A stretch of 64,000 bases of DNA. Origin: an uncultured Bacteroidales bacterium (GTDB taxonomy: Bacteria > Bacteroidota > Bacteroidia > Bacteroidales > Paludibacteraceae). The number at the start of each line of letters is the position of its first letter. Within the stretch, counting starts at the first letter, position 1. Where the stretch lies: assembly GCA_902766045.1 (NCBI GenBank), contig CACXCA010000017.1, positions 51,259 to 115,258 on the forward strand, given 5' to 3'. Of this stretch, positions 55,790-64,000 are shown in pieces. Both the position numbers and the translations under genes were made by a program. The notes under the pieces are model-generated. The model saw only the letters and a program-made list of their open reading frames with translations. It was not told the origin of the DNA and ran no database searches.

Positions 55790-57289
55790 ATGCCTATAAT
55801 GGGAAACAAAAAAAAAATCATTGTTATTGGAGGTGGAGTTTCAGGAATGTCTGTGGGCATCTATGCTCAAATCAACGGATTTGATTCTCAAATCATTGAG
55901 AGACACAGCATCGCCGGAGGAATCTGCACTGCATGGTTCCGAAAAAAATATCGATTCGACTACAGCATTCAATGGTTGGTGGGTACAAAAGAGGGTGCCT
56001 TTCATGACACGATGTGCGAAACTGGCATCATAGACGACTCTACAGAAATTATCAATGCCGAAATTCACAATAGAAATGTGGCAAAGGATGGTACAGACCT
56101 AATCATCTATACCAATCTCTGGAAATGGGAAAAATATCTTTTATCTATTTCTCGGAAAGACTGGAAGGCCATCAGCCGACTTTGTCGTGATATCCGATGG
56201 GCCTCTCATCTTCGTCCGTTTGACATCGCTCCTGCCTTCCGTACCCCCCTACACTATTTCATAGCATTCTTCAAATGTTTTCCTTCATTATGTATGGCAG
56301 CTCTTCATAAAGGGCAAACATATACGGAATACATAAAATCTTTAAAAATTAAAAGTCCGGAACTAGAGGATAAACTTCTCAACATCTATGGTGAAGGGAA
56401 TTATTCCGCATACGCCTTCCTATTAATCATGGGTTGGTACTTTAGAAAAAATGCCGGTTACCCTATCGGTGGTTCTTTAGGTGTTGCAGAAAGAATGCAG
56501 AAACGTTACGAATCACTTGGTGGTGAATTTATCTTCAAAAAGAATGTTGAGGAAATCATCATAGAAAACAATATTGCCAAAGGCGTTAGACTATCGGATG
56601 GAACCATCATGGAGGCAGACTACGTTGTAAGTGCAGCAGATGGTCATAACACTCTTTACAACCTTCTCAAAGGAAAATACCGCTCTCCTAAATTGGACAA
56701 AGTATATGCCAGCTGGAAATTATTCACCTCTATGGTACAAGTCTCCTTTGGTATCAACAAAGATTTAAAAACAGATTTCAACATACAAGTCATTTTGGCG
56801 GAAGGTGAAAAAATTGGAAGCACGACACTTGCTCACAACTATAGGATACTCAACTACAATTTCGACCCTACTATGGCACCGGAAGGAAAGTCATGTATCA
56901 TCATCCGATACGATAGTCCGTTCCAGCTCTGGGAGAAAATGACTGATGAAGAGTATAAAGAAGAAAAGAAAAAAATTGAAGAGGATGCTTTAAAAATTCT
57001 TGAAAAGCATTATCCAGGAAGTACTGAATTTGTTGAGGTGTGCGACGTTGCCACTCCTAAAACAACGATTCGCTACACAGGCGCATGGAAAGGGTCTTAT
57101 GAAGGATTCATTCCTTCTCCAAAGAATGTGGTGGATCAATTAGACCAGAAGATACCTAATCTAGATCATTTTTACTTGGCAGGACAATGGTTGTTCCCTG
57201 GTGGTGGCATTCCTCCTTCTGTTCATTCTGGCAAATGGGCCATTCAATTGATATGCAGAGATGAAGGAAAAAAATTCGTCAGCAAATAA
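55790..57289 (+). CDS. FAD-dependent oxidoreductase (CrtI/phytoene desaturase-like)
   Basis: This 499-residue flavoprotein has the dinucleotide motif IIVIGGGVSGMSVGIYAQINGF (about residues 9-30, with an alternative start at ATG 55799), the substrate-side RRxxF-type segment replaced by RKKYRFDYSIQWL, GYPIGGSLGVAERM, and the C-terminal LAGQWLFPGGGIPPSVHSGKWAIQLI, typical of the CrtI/CrtISO family. Substrate is unknown; related enzymes act on carotenoids or retinoids, but no other carotenoid gene is present. A 16-bp inverted repeat follows it. Confidence 0.88.
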   Translation: MPIMGNKKKIIVIGGGVSGMSVGIYAQINGFDSQIIERHSIAGGICTAWFRKKYRFDYSIQWLVGTKEGAFHDTMCETGIIDDSTEIINAEIHNRNVAKDGTDLIIYTNLWKWEKYLLSISRKDWKAISRLCRDIRWASHLRPFDIAPAFRTPLHYFIAFFKCFPSLCMAALHKGQTYTEYIKSLKIKSPELEDKLLNIYGEGNYSAYAFLLIMGWYFRKNAGYPIGGSLGVAERMQKRYESLGGEFIFKKNVEEIIIENNIAKGVRLSDGTIMEADYVVSAADGHNTLYNLLKGKYRSPKLDKVYASWKLFTSMVQVSFGINKDLKTDFNIQVILAEGEKIGSTTLAHNYRILNYNFDPTMAPEGKSCIIIRYDSPFQLWEKMTDEEYKEEKKKIEEDALKILEKHYPGSTEFVEVCDVATPKTTIRYTGAWKGSYEGFIPSPKNVVDQLDQKIPNLDHFYLAGQWLFPGGGIPPSVHSGKWAIQLICRDEGKKFVSK

Positions 57290-57317
57290 GTACCTATAAG
57301 TTAGACCAAGAAATACG

Positions 57318-57364
57318 AATCGCCTACATTTGAATAACTCAGAAGATATCAAATGTAGGCGATT
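57318..57364. terminator. Perfect 16-bp inverted repeat between convergent genes
   Basis: AATCGCCTACATTTGA (57318-57333) pairs perfectly with TCAAATGTAGGCGATT (57349-57364) around a 15-nt loop. No T-tract follows on either strand. It lies between the stops at 57289 (plus) and 57392 (minus) and probably acts as a bidirectional transcription or mRNA-protecting end. Confidence 0.65.
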
Positions 57365-57391
57365 AAACTTATCAGTTCTTACTTATCTTAC

Positions 57392-58252
57392 TTACTTCGT
57401 ATTCTCTTTTTGTTTCTTGGTCAATTTCAATACGATATTTCCATCTTCCACGACAACATTAGTTGTTGATTCTTTTACTAGATCCATATTCCAATTTCCT
57501 CTAGTCCAACGTTTTGCGTTATAACTGTCAAAATCATCTGTCCAACGTTCTGTAAACGTTCCAGTTTCAGTATCATAATCATACACTTTAACGTAATCAA
57601 TGTATTGTGCTATCGGAATATTCTTCTGATCAAATTGTCCGACCCAACCTACACTAGAGCTTGCCCAAAGGTTAAAACGAAGACTTTGAGACTCAACTAA
57701 ACTTTCCACCTGCTCTTTTGCTTTAGTACCACTCAACACACTCGTTTCTCTTTGTACCTCGCCATCAAGCAACCAAGTCACCTTTTCAGGCGTCCATTCT
57801 ATCGTATAGACATGGTATTCACTATCTACAGGGGATGTAAGATTGTGTATGTTTTCTGACGTCACCTTAGCATTCAATTCTCCTGTGATGATATTCGACT
57901 GAAAAGCAGAAGAATTCTTTCCGATCACTTCTATATCAATCTCGTTCCAAACCTTACCATTTCCCTCATAAGAGTTATTATAATAAAGGAACATTGAACT
58001 GATACAACCTGGTGCGTATGCCATCTTCATTCTTGCCTCAAATCGACCATACTTAAATGATTCAAGGGTGTAAAGTTCTGCTCCATAAAAGTCAAAATCT
58101 GCATTCGTAAGGTTATTCTGATTCTGAGTGGAGTCATTCTGAACATTATTTGGAGTGACAGGTATTGTTTTGTCCTCATCATCATCGTCTTTAGAACATG
58201 ACAACACTGTTGCCACAAGTCCTATACATAAAAAATAGTGTAAATGCTTCAT
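57392..58252 (-). CDS. Circularly permuted GH16 licheninase lipoprotein
   Basis: This 286-residue lipoprotein has a lipobox Cys in TVLSCSKDDDDED and an Asn/Gln linker to about residue 50. The catalytic domain starts with YGAELYTLESFKYGRFEARMKM and has the GH16 signature WNEIDIEVIG (ExDxE, nucleophile and acid Glu, about residues 102-111). The segment usually found at the N-terminus of GH16 enzymes (RWTDDFDSYNAKRWTRGNW, EDGNIVLKLTKK) is at the C-terminus. This order is the natural permutation known from the Fibrobacter succinogenes 1,3-1,4-beta-glucanase, to which many blocks correspond. It should cleave mixed-linkage beta-glucan at the cell surface. Transcribed alone. Confidence 0.9.
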   Translation of the reverse strand: MKHLHYFLCIGLVATVLSCSKDDDDEDKTIPVTPNNVQNDSTQNQNNLTNADFDFYGAELYTLESFKYGRFEARMKMAYAPGCISSMFLYYNNSYEGNGKVWNEIDIEVIGKNSSAFQSNIITGELNAKVTSENIHNLTSPVDSEYHVYTIEWTPEKVTWLLDGEVQRETSVLSGTKAKEQVESLVESQSLRFNLWASSSVGWVGQFDQKNIPIAQYIDYVKVYDYDTETGTFTERWTDDFDSYNAKRWTRGNWNMDLVKESTTNVVVEDGNIVLKLTKKQKENTK

Positions 58253-58278
58253 ACGATATATTTTTATTATTATGACTA

Positions 58279-58308
58279 CAAAAATAACTAATAATTCATA
58301 AACACAAA
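58279..58308 (-). promoter_or_regulatory. Promoter of the permuted GH16 gene
   Basis: On the minus strand TTTG (58308-58305) and TATTTTTG (58286-58279) are 18 bases apart, 27 bases before the start. Confidence 0.6.
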
Positions 58309-58435
58309 ATTCAATCGAATTCCTTCTATCTGATATACATGGTTTCCCGTATTTTTATACTCTACCGTTTATTTATCAAACAAATAAATTCACTATTCAC
58401 GATATAAAAAAAATAGTCTTTCTCCTATGTATTCA

Positions 58436-58468
58436 AAGGAAAAGGGGAACGAACAATTTTCATTCCCC
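58436..58468 (-). terminator. Candidate terminator of adk
   Basis: GGGGAA (58444-58449) pairs with TTCCCC (58463-58468), and on the minus strand the stem is followed by TTTTCCTTTG. The stem is short, so this is tentative. Confidence 0.5.
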
Positions 58469-58500
58469 CCCATATTTCAAATTACAAGTAGTTCCTATAA

Positions 58501-59073
58501 TTACTTTGCAGCATCAATAGCTTCAGAGATAGCAACAAAGATTTCTTCAATAGAACCAACACCCTTGATATCTACGCAAGTACCTTCTTTTTTGTAGAAA
58601 TCAATTACAGGAGTAGTATCTCTGTTATATGTATCAAGACGTTTTTTGATAGTTTCCAAGTTATCATCAGAACGTCCAGAAGTTTTACCTCTTTCCAACA
58701 AACGTTTGATCAACTCTTCTTCATCTACTTGAATGTTCAACATAACAGAAACATCAGTTCCACGTTTGTTCAACAAAGTCTTCAATGCCTCAGCTTGTGC
58801 GTAGGTACGAGGGAAACCGTCAAAGATAACACCAGCTGCATCTTTTACGCTATCCAACTCAGCATCCATCATATTGATGATCAACTCATCCGTCACCAAT
58901 TTACCTTCGTCGATAAACTTCTTTGCCGTTTTACCTAATTCTGTTTGATCAGCAATTTGCTTTCTCAAGATATCACCTGTTGAAAAGTGCTTGAAACCAT
59001 ACTTTTTGATAATATTCTCACTCTGAGTTCCTTTACCTGAACCTGGAGCACCGAAAATAACTACGTTTTTCAT
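58501..59073 (-). CDS. adk: Adenylate kinase
   Basis: This 190-residue enzyme interconverts ATP, AMP and ADP. It has the P-loop VIFGAPGSGKGTQ (about residues 5-17), HFSTGDILR, the FDGFPRTYAQAEAL segment and a short-lid LLERGKTSGRSDDN with the expected Arg residues. The short LID without zinc Cys is usual in Bacteroidetes. It follows hpt with a gap of 121 bases that includes a -7 element. Confidence 0.96.
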   Translation of the reverse strand: MKNVVIFGAPGSGKGTQSENIIKKYGFKHFSTGDILRKQIADQTELGKTAKKFIDEGKLVTDELIINMMDAELDSVKDAAGVIFDGFPRTYAQAEALKTLLNKRGTDVSVMLNIQVDEEELIKRLLERGKTSGRSDDNLETIKKRLDTYNRDTTPVIDFYKKEGTCVDIKGVGSIEEIFVAISEAIDAAK

Positions 59074-59121
59074 TTTTATAAAATTAAATATACAATACTA
59101 ATCTCTCATTCTAATGATGCG

Positions 59122-59129
59122 CAAAAGTA
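59122..59129 (-). promoter_or_regulatory. Candidate -7 element for adk
   Basis: On the minus strand TACTTTTG fits TAnnTTTG, about 50 bases before the start. No -33 TTTG is obvious. Confidence 0.45.
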
Positions 59130-59194
59130 CTATTTTTTATTGAATTTACGAAAATATATGTTTTCTCATTTCTTGATTGAAGCTACGTAACGCA

Positions 59195-59719
59195 TCACTC
59201 CGTATAATACAATGCGGACAAATTTCTGCCACAGCCATCATAATCCAATCCATATCCGACAACAAATTTATTAGGAAGATTCATTCCTACATAATCAATC
59301 TCAAACTGGTTCTTGAAACATTCTGGTTTACAAAACATACTGACAATAGCGACCGACTTAGGCTGGAATTTTTTAATTTCTTCCAGGAAAGCCTTCATGG
59401 TTGTTCCTGAATCTATCATGTCTTCTAACAGAATGACATCACGGTCCTTCACTGTCTCTGGAATGGGCAACACAGCCGTCACCTTTCCAGTTGAATGCAT
59501 TCCTTCATACGATGTGTATTTCACACATGCCATATTGACGGGATGTGAAATATGACGAAGAAAATCTGCTGCAAATACAAATGCGCCATTCATCATCACC
59601 AGATAAAACGGATCTTTACCTTCATAATCGGTCATCACCTTTTTTGCCAGATCAGCAACCGCCTGCTTTAATTGCTCAACAGAAACGAACTCCTTGAATT
59701 CTCTATCATTAATTATCAT
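59195..59719 (-). CDS. hpt: Hypoxanthine phosphoribosyltransferase
   Basis: This 174-residue purine-salvage enzyme has LVMMNGAFVFAADFLR, the PRPP-binding loop VILLEDMIDSGTTMKAF (about residues 94-110), FCKPECFKN and a final YVGMNLPNKFVVGYGLDYDG. Only 12 bases separate it from terC, so the two are likely in one transcript. Confidence 0.95.
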   Translation of the reverse strand: MIINDREFKEFVSVEQLKQAVADLAKKVMTDYEGKDPFYLVMMNGAFVFAADFLRHISHPVNMACVKYTSYEGMHSTGKVTAVLPIPETVKDRDVILLEDMIDSGTTMKAFLEEIKKFQPKSVAIVSMFCKPECFKNQFEIDYVGMNLPNKFVVGYGLDYDGCGRNLSALYYTE

Positions 59720-59731
59720 ATACTCTTTTAT

Positions 59732-60781
59732 TTATGCATTTTCTTTTTTCGTAATCAATATCGATGCCAAGATACTTACCGTCAAAATTCCAAGAATAAC
59801 ACACAACGATATTCCTGTCCCTATTTCAATATGTAAGAACGTATGTAACAACATCTTAACACCTATGAATATCAACAAAAAGCTCACACCGGTCTTCAAA
59901 TATCTGAAAAGATTCATGATTGAACTTAACATAAAGAAAAGAGACCGTAACCCCAATATGGCGAATATATTAGAAAAGAATACAATATACGGATCCTGCG
60001 TCACCGAAAATATAGCAGGGATAGAATCTACAGCAAAGATAATATCTGAGAACTCTATTACTAATAAAACAAGGAATAACGAGGTCGCATAGATTTTCCC
60101 TTCATGCTTCACAAAGAAGTTATGTCCTTTGTACTCTCTCAATAAACGAAAATGTTTGGAAAAGAACTTCACCACAGGATGATTCTCCGTATCTATCTTC
60201 TCCTCTTCTTCCTTTGCAAAAATCATCTTTATACCCGACACAACCAATACGACTCCGAAAATAGCCAATATCCATGCAAACCGTTGAATCAGAGCAGCGC
60301 TTAAAAAGATAAAGATGAATCGCAAGATAATAGCTCCCAAGATTCCCCAGAACAAGACTCTATGATAATATTTCTGATCTATACCAAAGCCCATAAAGAT
60401 CATAATCATCACAAAGATATTATCCAAGGACAATGATTTCTCTATTAAATACCCCGTGAAATACTCCAACGTTAAAACCTGTTTATAGTTTTGGATGTTT
60501 TCCTCCAGACCCAACAGCGGATCTATCGTCATTCCATGTCCATGCCGAGCATTGACCTCTGCCAAACTCTCCATACTATTCACGCCATGAATATATTCAC
60601 CAAAGAAATAGATCACGCCTCCAAACACACACGATACAGCAATCCAAAAAAGAGTCCATCGCAAGGATTCTTTAAAGGATATCACACGATCTTCTTTATG
60701 AAACACACATAGGTCTAATGCCAGCAGTGAGACAATCAACGCCAAGAATCCAACAAAGGATACTATATCATATACACTCAT
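59732..60781 (-). CDS. TerC/Alx family membrane protein
   Basis: This 349-residue inner-membrane protein has about nine spans and the family's conserved acidic residues within helices: LEYFTGYLIEKSLSLDNIFVMIMIF and VLLVIEFSDIIFAVDSIPAIFSVTQD. TerC/Alx proteins export manganese or aid metal loading of secreted enzymes. It starts a likely terC-hpt unit with the -7 element at 60802-60809. Confidence 0.93.
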   Translation of the reverse strand: MSVYDIVSFVGFLALIVSLLALDLCVFHKEDRVISFKESLRWTLFWIAVSCVFGGVIYFFGEYIHGVNSMESLAEVNARHGHGMTIDPLLGLEENIQNYKQVLTLEYFTGYLIEKSLSLDNIFVMIMIFMGFGIDQKYYHRVLFWGILGAIILRFIFIFLSAALIQRFAWILAIFGVVLVVSGIKMIFAKEEEEKIDTENHPVVKFFSKHFRLLREYKGHNFFVKHEGKIYATSLFLVLLVIEFSDIIFAVDSIPAIFSVTQDPYIVFFSNIFAILGLRSLFFMLSSIMNLFRYLKTGVSFLLIFIGVKMLLHTFLHIEIGTGISLCVILGILTVSILASILITKKENA

Positions 60782-60801
60782 TCTACTCTTTTATTTTTTT
60801 G

Positions 60802-60809
60802 CAAAAATA
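60802..60809 (-). promoter_or_regulatory. Candidate -7 element for terC
   Basis: On the minus strand TATTTTTG fits TAnnTTTG, 21 bases upstream of the start. Confidence 0.5.
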
Positions 60810-60820
60810 AAGTATTTTCT

Positions 60821-62296
60821 TTAGTCCACAACCAGTCTGTAACTTTTCGTTTCTTTTTCTGTGGTTACTACCAGAACATAGATGCCTGTTGAAACAAATG
60901 ATGAAACATCAATCCCTTCATATGATATTGTATCCACCTTGCGGCAGATGCCTCGCATATCTAAGATTGTAAACATACCTTTTGGCTTATTCGTAGAATT
61001 AAAATAGAGATATCCTTTTGAATAATAGACCGACCAATCAGACTGACTATCTATTTCTGGCAAGGATGTAGGATCTTCTCCTTCCTCACATATTCTCCAT
61101 AAGGAGGAAAGAGAGTTGTTTTGCGGAGTACTCTGTATCACATCTCCATTCGCAGTAAGAATTGAATAACCACTATGTACAAAATTCATGCTCACCACAA
61201 AATCTGAATAATCATTTTCTCTCTGCAGAGCCACCTGTTGATGAGGCTTACCGTTCCACTCCCACAATCCGACCGCTGCATCTTTGGATTTTGATTCATT
61301 TGGGATTTCGAGCACTTTGTCTCCGAAACTAATCCGGTAAGCACTTCCAGTTTCTGTTATTGTCGCTAGTGAAGAAGCAGATGAACAATCGCCCAACTTT
61401 ATATCGTATTCATCCGCCTGCATACATTGATGCTCATCTAATGAATAAAAACGGACTTTCCCAGAAGGCAAATCAATGGCTGGATTCTTTTTCCACACCC
61501 GTATCCAATCACACTCCAAATAAGCTGGATTGTTTGCTGTAACCTGAATAGGACGATCACCCGATATCGCCCAACCACCAATGGCAAGATTCACAATGAT
61601 ATACATAGCTTTCGCCTGACTAATCTCTGTCGGACGATTATAACTTGCCACTAGTTTATCATCGAAATAAAAATTCATGTACTCACTATTCCACTCCAAC
61701 CCATAATTATGGAAATCGGCAGACTTATCAGGTCCTGAATGGGTTCCTCCGAATGAGGTTTCATGATCCCATGCCGATCCATGAGATGCATACCAATCTG
61801 TCTTTGTATAATGGAAATAATAGTGATTTACATTCCGTTCATGAGGAACTTCAAATATATCTATTTCTGGAGGCCAGCCATCTTGAAGCATCCAGAAAGC
61901 AGGCCACGTACCTAATTGTTTAGGCATCTTAAACCTTCCTTCTATATAACCATATTGTATTTCGAACTTTCCTTTTGTATCAATTGCTCCTGAAGTATAA
62001 TCTAACGAATAAGTGTTACCTCCACTTGAACAAGTTGCTGGCGCATTCGGATGTCTTCTTGCCTCTCCTTTGATGTGCAACAAACCATTCGAAACAGAGA
62101 CATTTTCTTCCACACAATATGCCTGATGATTATGGGTATGTCCCCAATTGTAAGTAGGATTCCATTTGGATTTATCCAACGATGTGCCTTCAAACTCATC
62201 TTCAAACACGATACTCCACCCACTTAAATTAGCGGGTGGCGAGGAATAACCTAAAAACACCACAAAAGATAAAAATATAACAAGAATACTTCTCAT
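60821..62296 (-). CDS. Secreted GH16 glucanase with ricin-like middle and T9SS tail
   Basis: This 491-residue protein is called from ATG 62296 because the extra 11 codons to 62329 overlap the promoter. It has a signal peptide (about residues 1-19), a GH16 domain in normal order (about 25-265) with WPPEIDIFEVP carrying the ExDxxE catalytic set, a middle region (about 275-395) with FYSLDEHQCMQAD and LWEWNGKPHQQVAL, like a degenerate ricin-type carbohydrate-binding domain, and a C-terminal SSFVSTGIYVLVVTTEKETKS tail typical of type A T9SS sorting domains. It probably hydrolyses beta-1,3- or mixed glucans outside the cell. Confidence 0.88.
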   Translation of the reverse strand: MRSILVIFLSFVVFLGYSSPPANLSGWSIVFEDEFEGTSLDKSKWNPTYNWGHTHNHQAYCVEENVSVSNGLLHIKGEARRHPNAPATCSSGGNTYSLDYTSGAIDTKGKFEIQYGYIEGRFKMPKQLGTWPAFWMLQDGWPPEIDIFEVPHERNVNHYYFHYTKTDWYASHGSAWDHETSFGGTHSGPDKSADFHNYGLEWNSEYMNFYFDDKLVASYNRPTEISQAKAMYIIVNLAIGGWAISGDRPIQVTANNPAYLECDWIRVWKKNPAIDLPSGKVRFYSLDEHQCMQADEYDIKLGDCSSASSLATITETGSAYRISFGDKVLEIPNESKSKDAAVGLWEWNGKPHQQVALQRENDYSDFVVSMNFVHSGYSILTANGDVIQSTPQNNSLSSLWRICEEGEDPTSLPEIDSQSDWSVYYSKGYLYFNSTNKPKGMFTILDMRGICRKVDTISYEGIDVSSFVSTGIYVLVVTTEKETKSYRLVVD

Positions 62297-62312
62297 GACA
62301 CCTATTTTTTTG

Positions 62313-62320
62313 CAAATATA
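62313..62320 (-). promoter_or_regulatory. -7 promoter element for the secreted GH16 gene
   Basis: On the minus strand TATATTTG followed by CA fits TAnnTTTG and lies 17 bases before the chosen ATG. It excludes the upstream in-frame start at 62329. Confidence 0.6.
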
Positions 62321-62410
62321 CATACGCATTACTATTTTATTACCAATTCATTATCTTTATTTTATCAACACACATCGTATGATTAACAAACGTGTTTCAC
62401 AATGACTACA

Positions 62411-63235
62411 CTAAAAGCCATCATACGCTATTCTTCTCCCCTTCCTTTGAAGAGGGAATGAGGCACCCATCTTCAATCCAGCGCAGATAGGAATCACCTT
62501 TCCTGTAATGGTAGCATTCAAAATGCTTTTATTATCAAATCCAAACTGAGCATCGTGATTCGATGCCAAATCATTCAACCCATACGAGAAATAGGTTCCG
62601 ATGTGTAGCATCCACGAATTTTTGATAACATAGCTCCACTTTATATCCATATAAAGTGAGAAAATGAGAATTTCTGTATCTATATTGCCCCACTTTTTCT
62701 CATTTTGTTCGTTGACTCTATCGGATAAGACATCCAACAACTCTGTATTTATATTATTACCATCCCCAAAAGATTCTGTTAAATATTCAAATTTAGAAAC
62801 GAGAGGGATGGAAAATTTCGGGCCAACTCCAAAGAAAAACTGGGAACGACAATTTATTTTGAGACGAAGATAAAGGAGTACCGGCACATCAATCTGAAAA
62901 AATCTTTGTTTTTCGTAAAGATTACCATAAGACACCTCATCTCTTTCTTCGAATGATTTTTCAATGATGTCTTTAAAATCGCAACCTGCAGAGAGATAAG
63001 TGAATTGTACCTCCACTGCATAACCAAGTTTTTTCGAGAAGAACTGCTGATACTGTCCCTCTAACATCACATTTCCACCCACATATCTTCTTCCCATATC
63101 CTGAGTATAAATCAAGTCATCAAATCCACCTCCGACAGAGATGTTAAACAACTTGTCTTGCGCTCCAACATACTGTGGCAGGAATGCCAACAGTATCCAT
63201 AGAAGTTTAAGAAATACTCTCTTCGCTAATTTCAT
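62411..63235 (-). CDS. Outer-membrane beta-barrel protein (PorT-like)
   Basis: This 274-residue protein has a signal peptide (about residues 1-25) and alternating polar/hydrophobic strands throughout, with barrel motifs such as VGGNVMLEGQYQQFF, LGYAVEVQFTYLSAG and FFGVGPKFSIPLVSKFEY. The pattern suits the outer-membrane beta-barrel (PorT-type) group of Bacteroidetes. Function unknown. It starts one base inside the stop of the upstream gene (TAATG), so it may cooperate with that surface protein. Confidence 0.75.
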   Translation of the reverse strand: MKLAKRVFLKLLWILLAFLPQYVGAQDKLFNISVGGGFDDLIYTQDMGRRYVGGNVMLEGQYQQFFSKKLGYAVEVQFTYLSAGCDFKDIIEKSFEERDEVSYGNLYEKQRFFQIDVPVLLYLRLKINCRSQFFFGVGPKFSIPLVSKFEYLTESFGDGNNINTELLDVLSDRVNEQNEKKWGNIDTEILIFSLYMDIKWSYVIKNSWMLHIGTYFSYGLNDLASNHDAQFGFDNKSILNATITGKVIPICAGLKMGASFPLQRKGRRIAYDGF

Positions 63236-64000
63236 TATTTTATTAACACTTTACAGTTTGCGTTCTTACCATCATTCACGGTCAACACAATCACATAATC
63301 GCCTATGGCGGCAAGGTGCATTTCATTCTCCAACTCCACGTCATCTAAGATGTTCACCACCACGCCATCGTTACGATATACCACGATGCGGGCATTCTTC
63401 AACTGTTCTGGTTCGACTCCCGACACAACCACCGTGAAGCCTACTCCTCGGTTCACTATAGAAGGTTCTGCTGTGATAGAATAAGAAGCCTCCACTCGTT
63501 CAAATTGTTTCGGTTCGATGAAGTAACTCTTACCTGACTGGTCAGTCACATACACCAGGTACTCGCCATCCAGCAACTCAACGTCATTATAATACTGAAG
63601 TGTGGCTCCTTCCACTATCTTGCGGTTCTTATACCATTGATAGGAAACAAACTTGTTGTCTCCGTTCCGGCAGATCACCACATCGTTCCACACCTTCACA
63701 TAGTAACTGTTCGTAGGATCGTCTTTCAACATCACATGGAAGACGAAATCACTTGCTCCCCGTCCGTTATGCGCATCATACATCACCAGTGTAGCGGTAT
63801 AAGCTCCTGGTATGAAATTCTCTGGACAAATCAACTGTACGGTGCTGTCGTTCGTCACGGCGCCCTCGGTGATTATCACTCCGTCGTACCATATCTCATA
63901 GCGAGAGCCTCCGCCCTCCAATAGCTCATAGCCGATGGTCTCGCTTCCACCTGGCAACACCAGGTAAAGAGCATCATCCACGGTCAGATGGAGAGATTCG
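63235..64000 (-). CDS. Partial surface protein with Ig/SprB-like repeats
   Basis: This protein is cut by the right edge. The frame stays open to 64000 through a GTG at 63981, so no start can be named. At least 255 residues are visible: a run of beta-sandwich-like units with GSRYEIWYDGVIITEGAV, ISYQW-type YQWYKNRKIVEGATLQYYNDVELLDG, EYLVYVTDQSGKSY and IGDYVIVLTVNDGKNANC, similar to the Ig-like and gliding-motility-type repeats of large secreted Bacteroidetes proteins. It lies directly before the barrel gene. Confidence 0.7.
   Translation of the reverse strand, partial: ESLHLTVDDALYLVLPGGSETIGYELLEGGGSRYEIWYDGVIITEGAVTNDSTVQLICPENFIPGAYTATLVMYDAHNGRGASDFVFHVMLKDDPTNSYYVKVWNDVVICRNGDNKFVSYQWYKNRKIVEGATLQYYNDVELLDGEYLVYVTDQSGKSYFIEPKQFERVEASYSITAEPSIVNRGVGFTVVVSGVEPEQLKNARIVVYRNDGVVVNILDDVELENEMHLAAIGDYVIVLTVNDGKNANCKVLIK

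Noticed and set aside
62297..62329. Longer start for the secreted GH16 gene
   Set aside because: It overlaps the -7 promoter element at 62313-62320 and would place charged residues ahead of a good signal peptide.
1..64000. tRNA, rRNA, CRISPR arrays or insertion sequences
   Set aside because: No cloverleaf-like gene, regular direct repeats with spacers, or transposase was recognised on reading both strands.

Overview
The window reads as chromosomal DNA of a Bacteroidota bacterium, most likely order Bacteroidales. The A+T-rich sequence has many promoters of the Bacteroidetes type (TAnnTTTG at -7), such as at 2600, 4502, 5531, 6830, 13615, 14842, 18801, 55223 and 55744. Family content agrees: a soluble serine palmitoyltransferase (sphingolipids), a Kdo transferase, lipoproteins rich in acidic residues after the lipobox, a GH16 enzyme with a probable type IX secretion sorting tail, and a Fibrobacter-like licheninase. 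Genus or species cannot be told from the sequence alone. No tRNA, rRNA, CRISPR array, integrase or insertion sequence was seen.

Layout. 1-18.5 kb is mostly housekeeping: cysS, an apparently inactive NlpC/P60 protein, an RHH-like gene with tadA, yraN, an RluA-type pseudouridine synthase, spt, an operon of rarA, a C-terminal processing protease and a sugar-nucleotidyltransferase, an M16 peptidase, ilvC, and a run of a flippase-like membrane protein, two lipoproteins and a Mur ligase. 18.8-22.7 kb holds one large unrecognised protein (1272 aa) with its own promoter and with near-identical terminator hairpins on both sides. 22.9-46.5 kb is one long minus-strand operon for an extracellular contractile injection system (eCIS). 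47-64 kb returns to housekeeping (waaA, gltX, pth, rplY, a SNF2 helicase, prs, a Fur-like regulator, a CrtI-like oxidoreductase, adk, hpt, terC), two GH16 glucanase genes, an outer-membrane barrel gene and a partial surface protein cut by the window edge.

The eCIS operon, in order of transcription, encodes: a DUF4255 cap/terminator protein, an unknown 253-aa protein, the contractile sheath, two tube-family proteins, a 58-aa DUF5908 protein, a LysM adaptor, a VgrG-like spike, a PAAR tip, a gp25-like baseplate protein, a large baseplate J-like protein, a fibre-like protein, a second baseplate protein, a tape-measure protein, an AAA+ ATPase, and a membrane protein with a periplasmic domain. Four DUF4157 genes follow at the end. 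Three of these share an almost identical leader plus HEAWH metalloprotease-like module of about 150 residues, each joined to a different C-terminal domain: one caspase/CHAT-like with a His-Cys pair, one possibly ADP-ribosyltransferase-like, and one unrecognised. The fourth is a stub that ends where the toxin domain should begin. This arrangement looks like a polymorphic cargo array whose shared front end addresses different payloads to the same particle. It is the most interesting system in the window.
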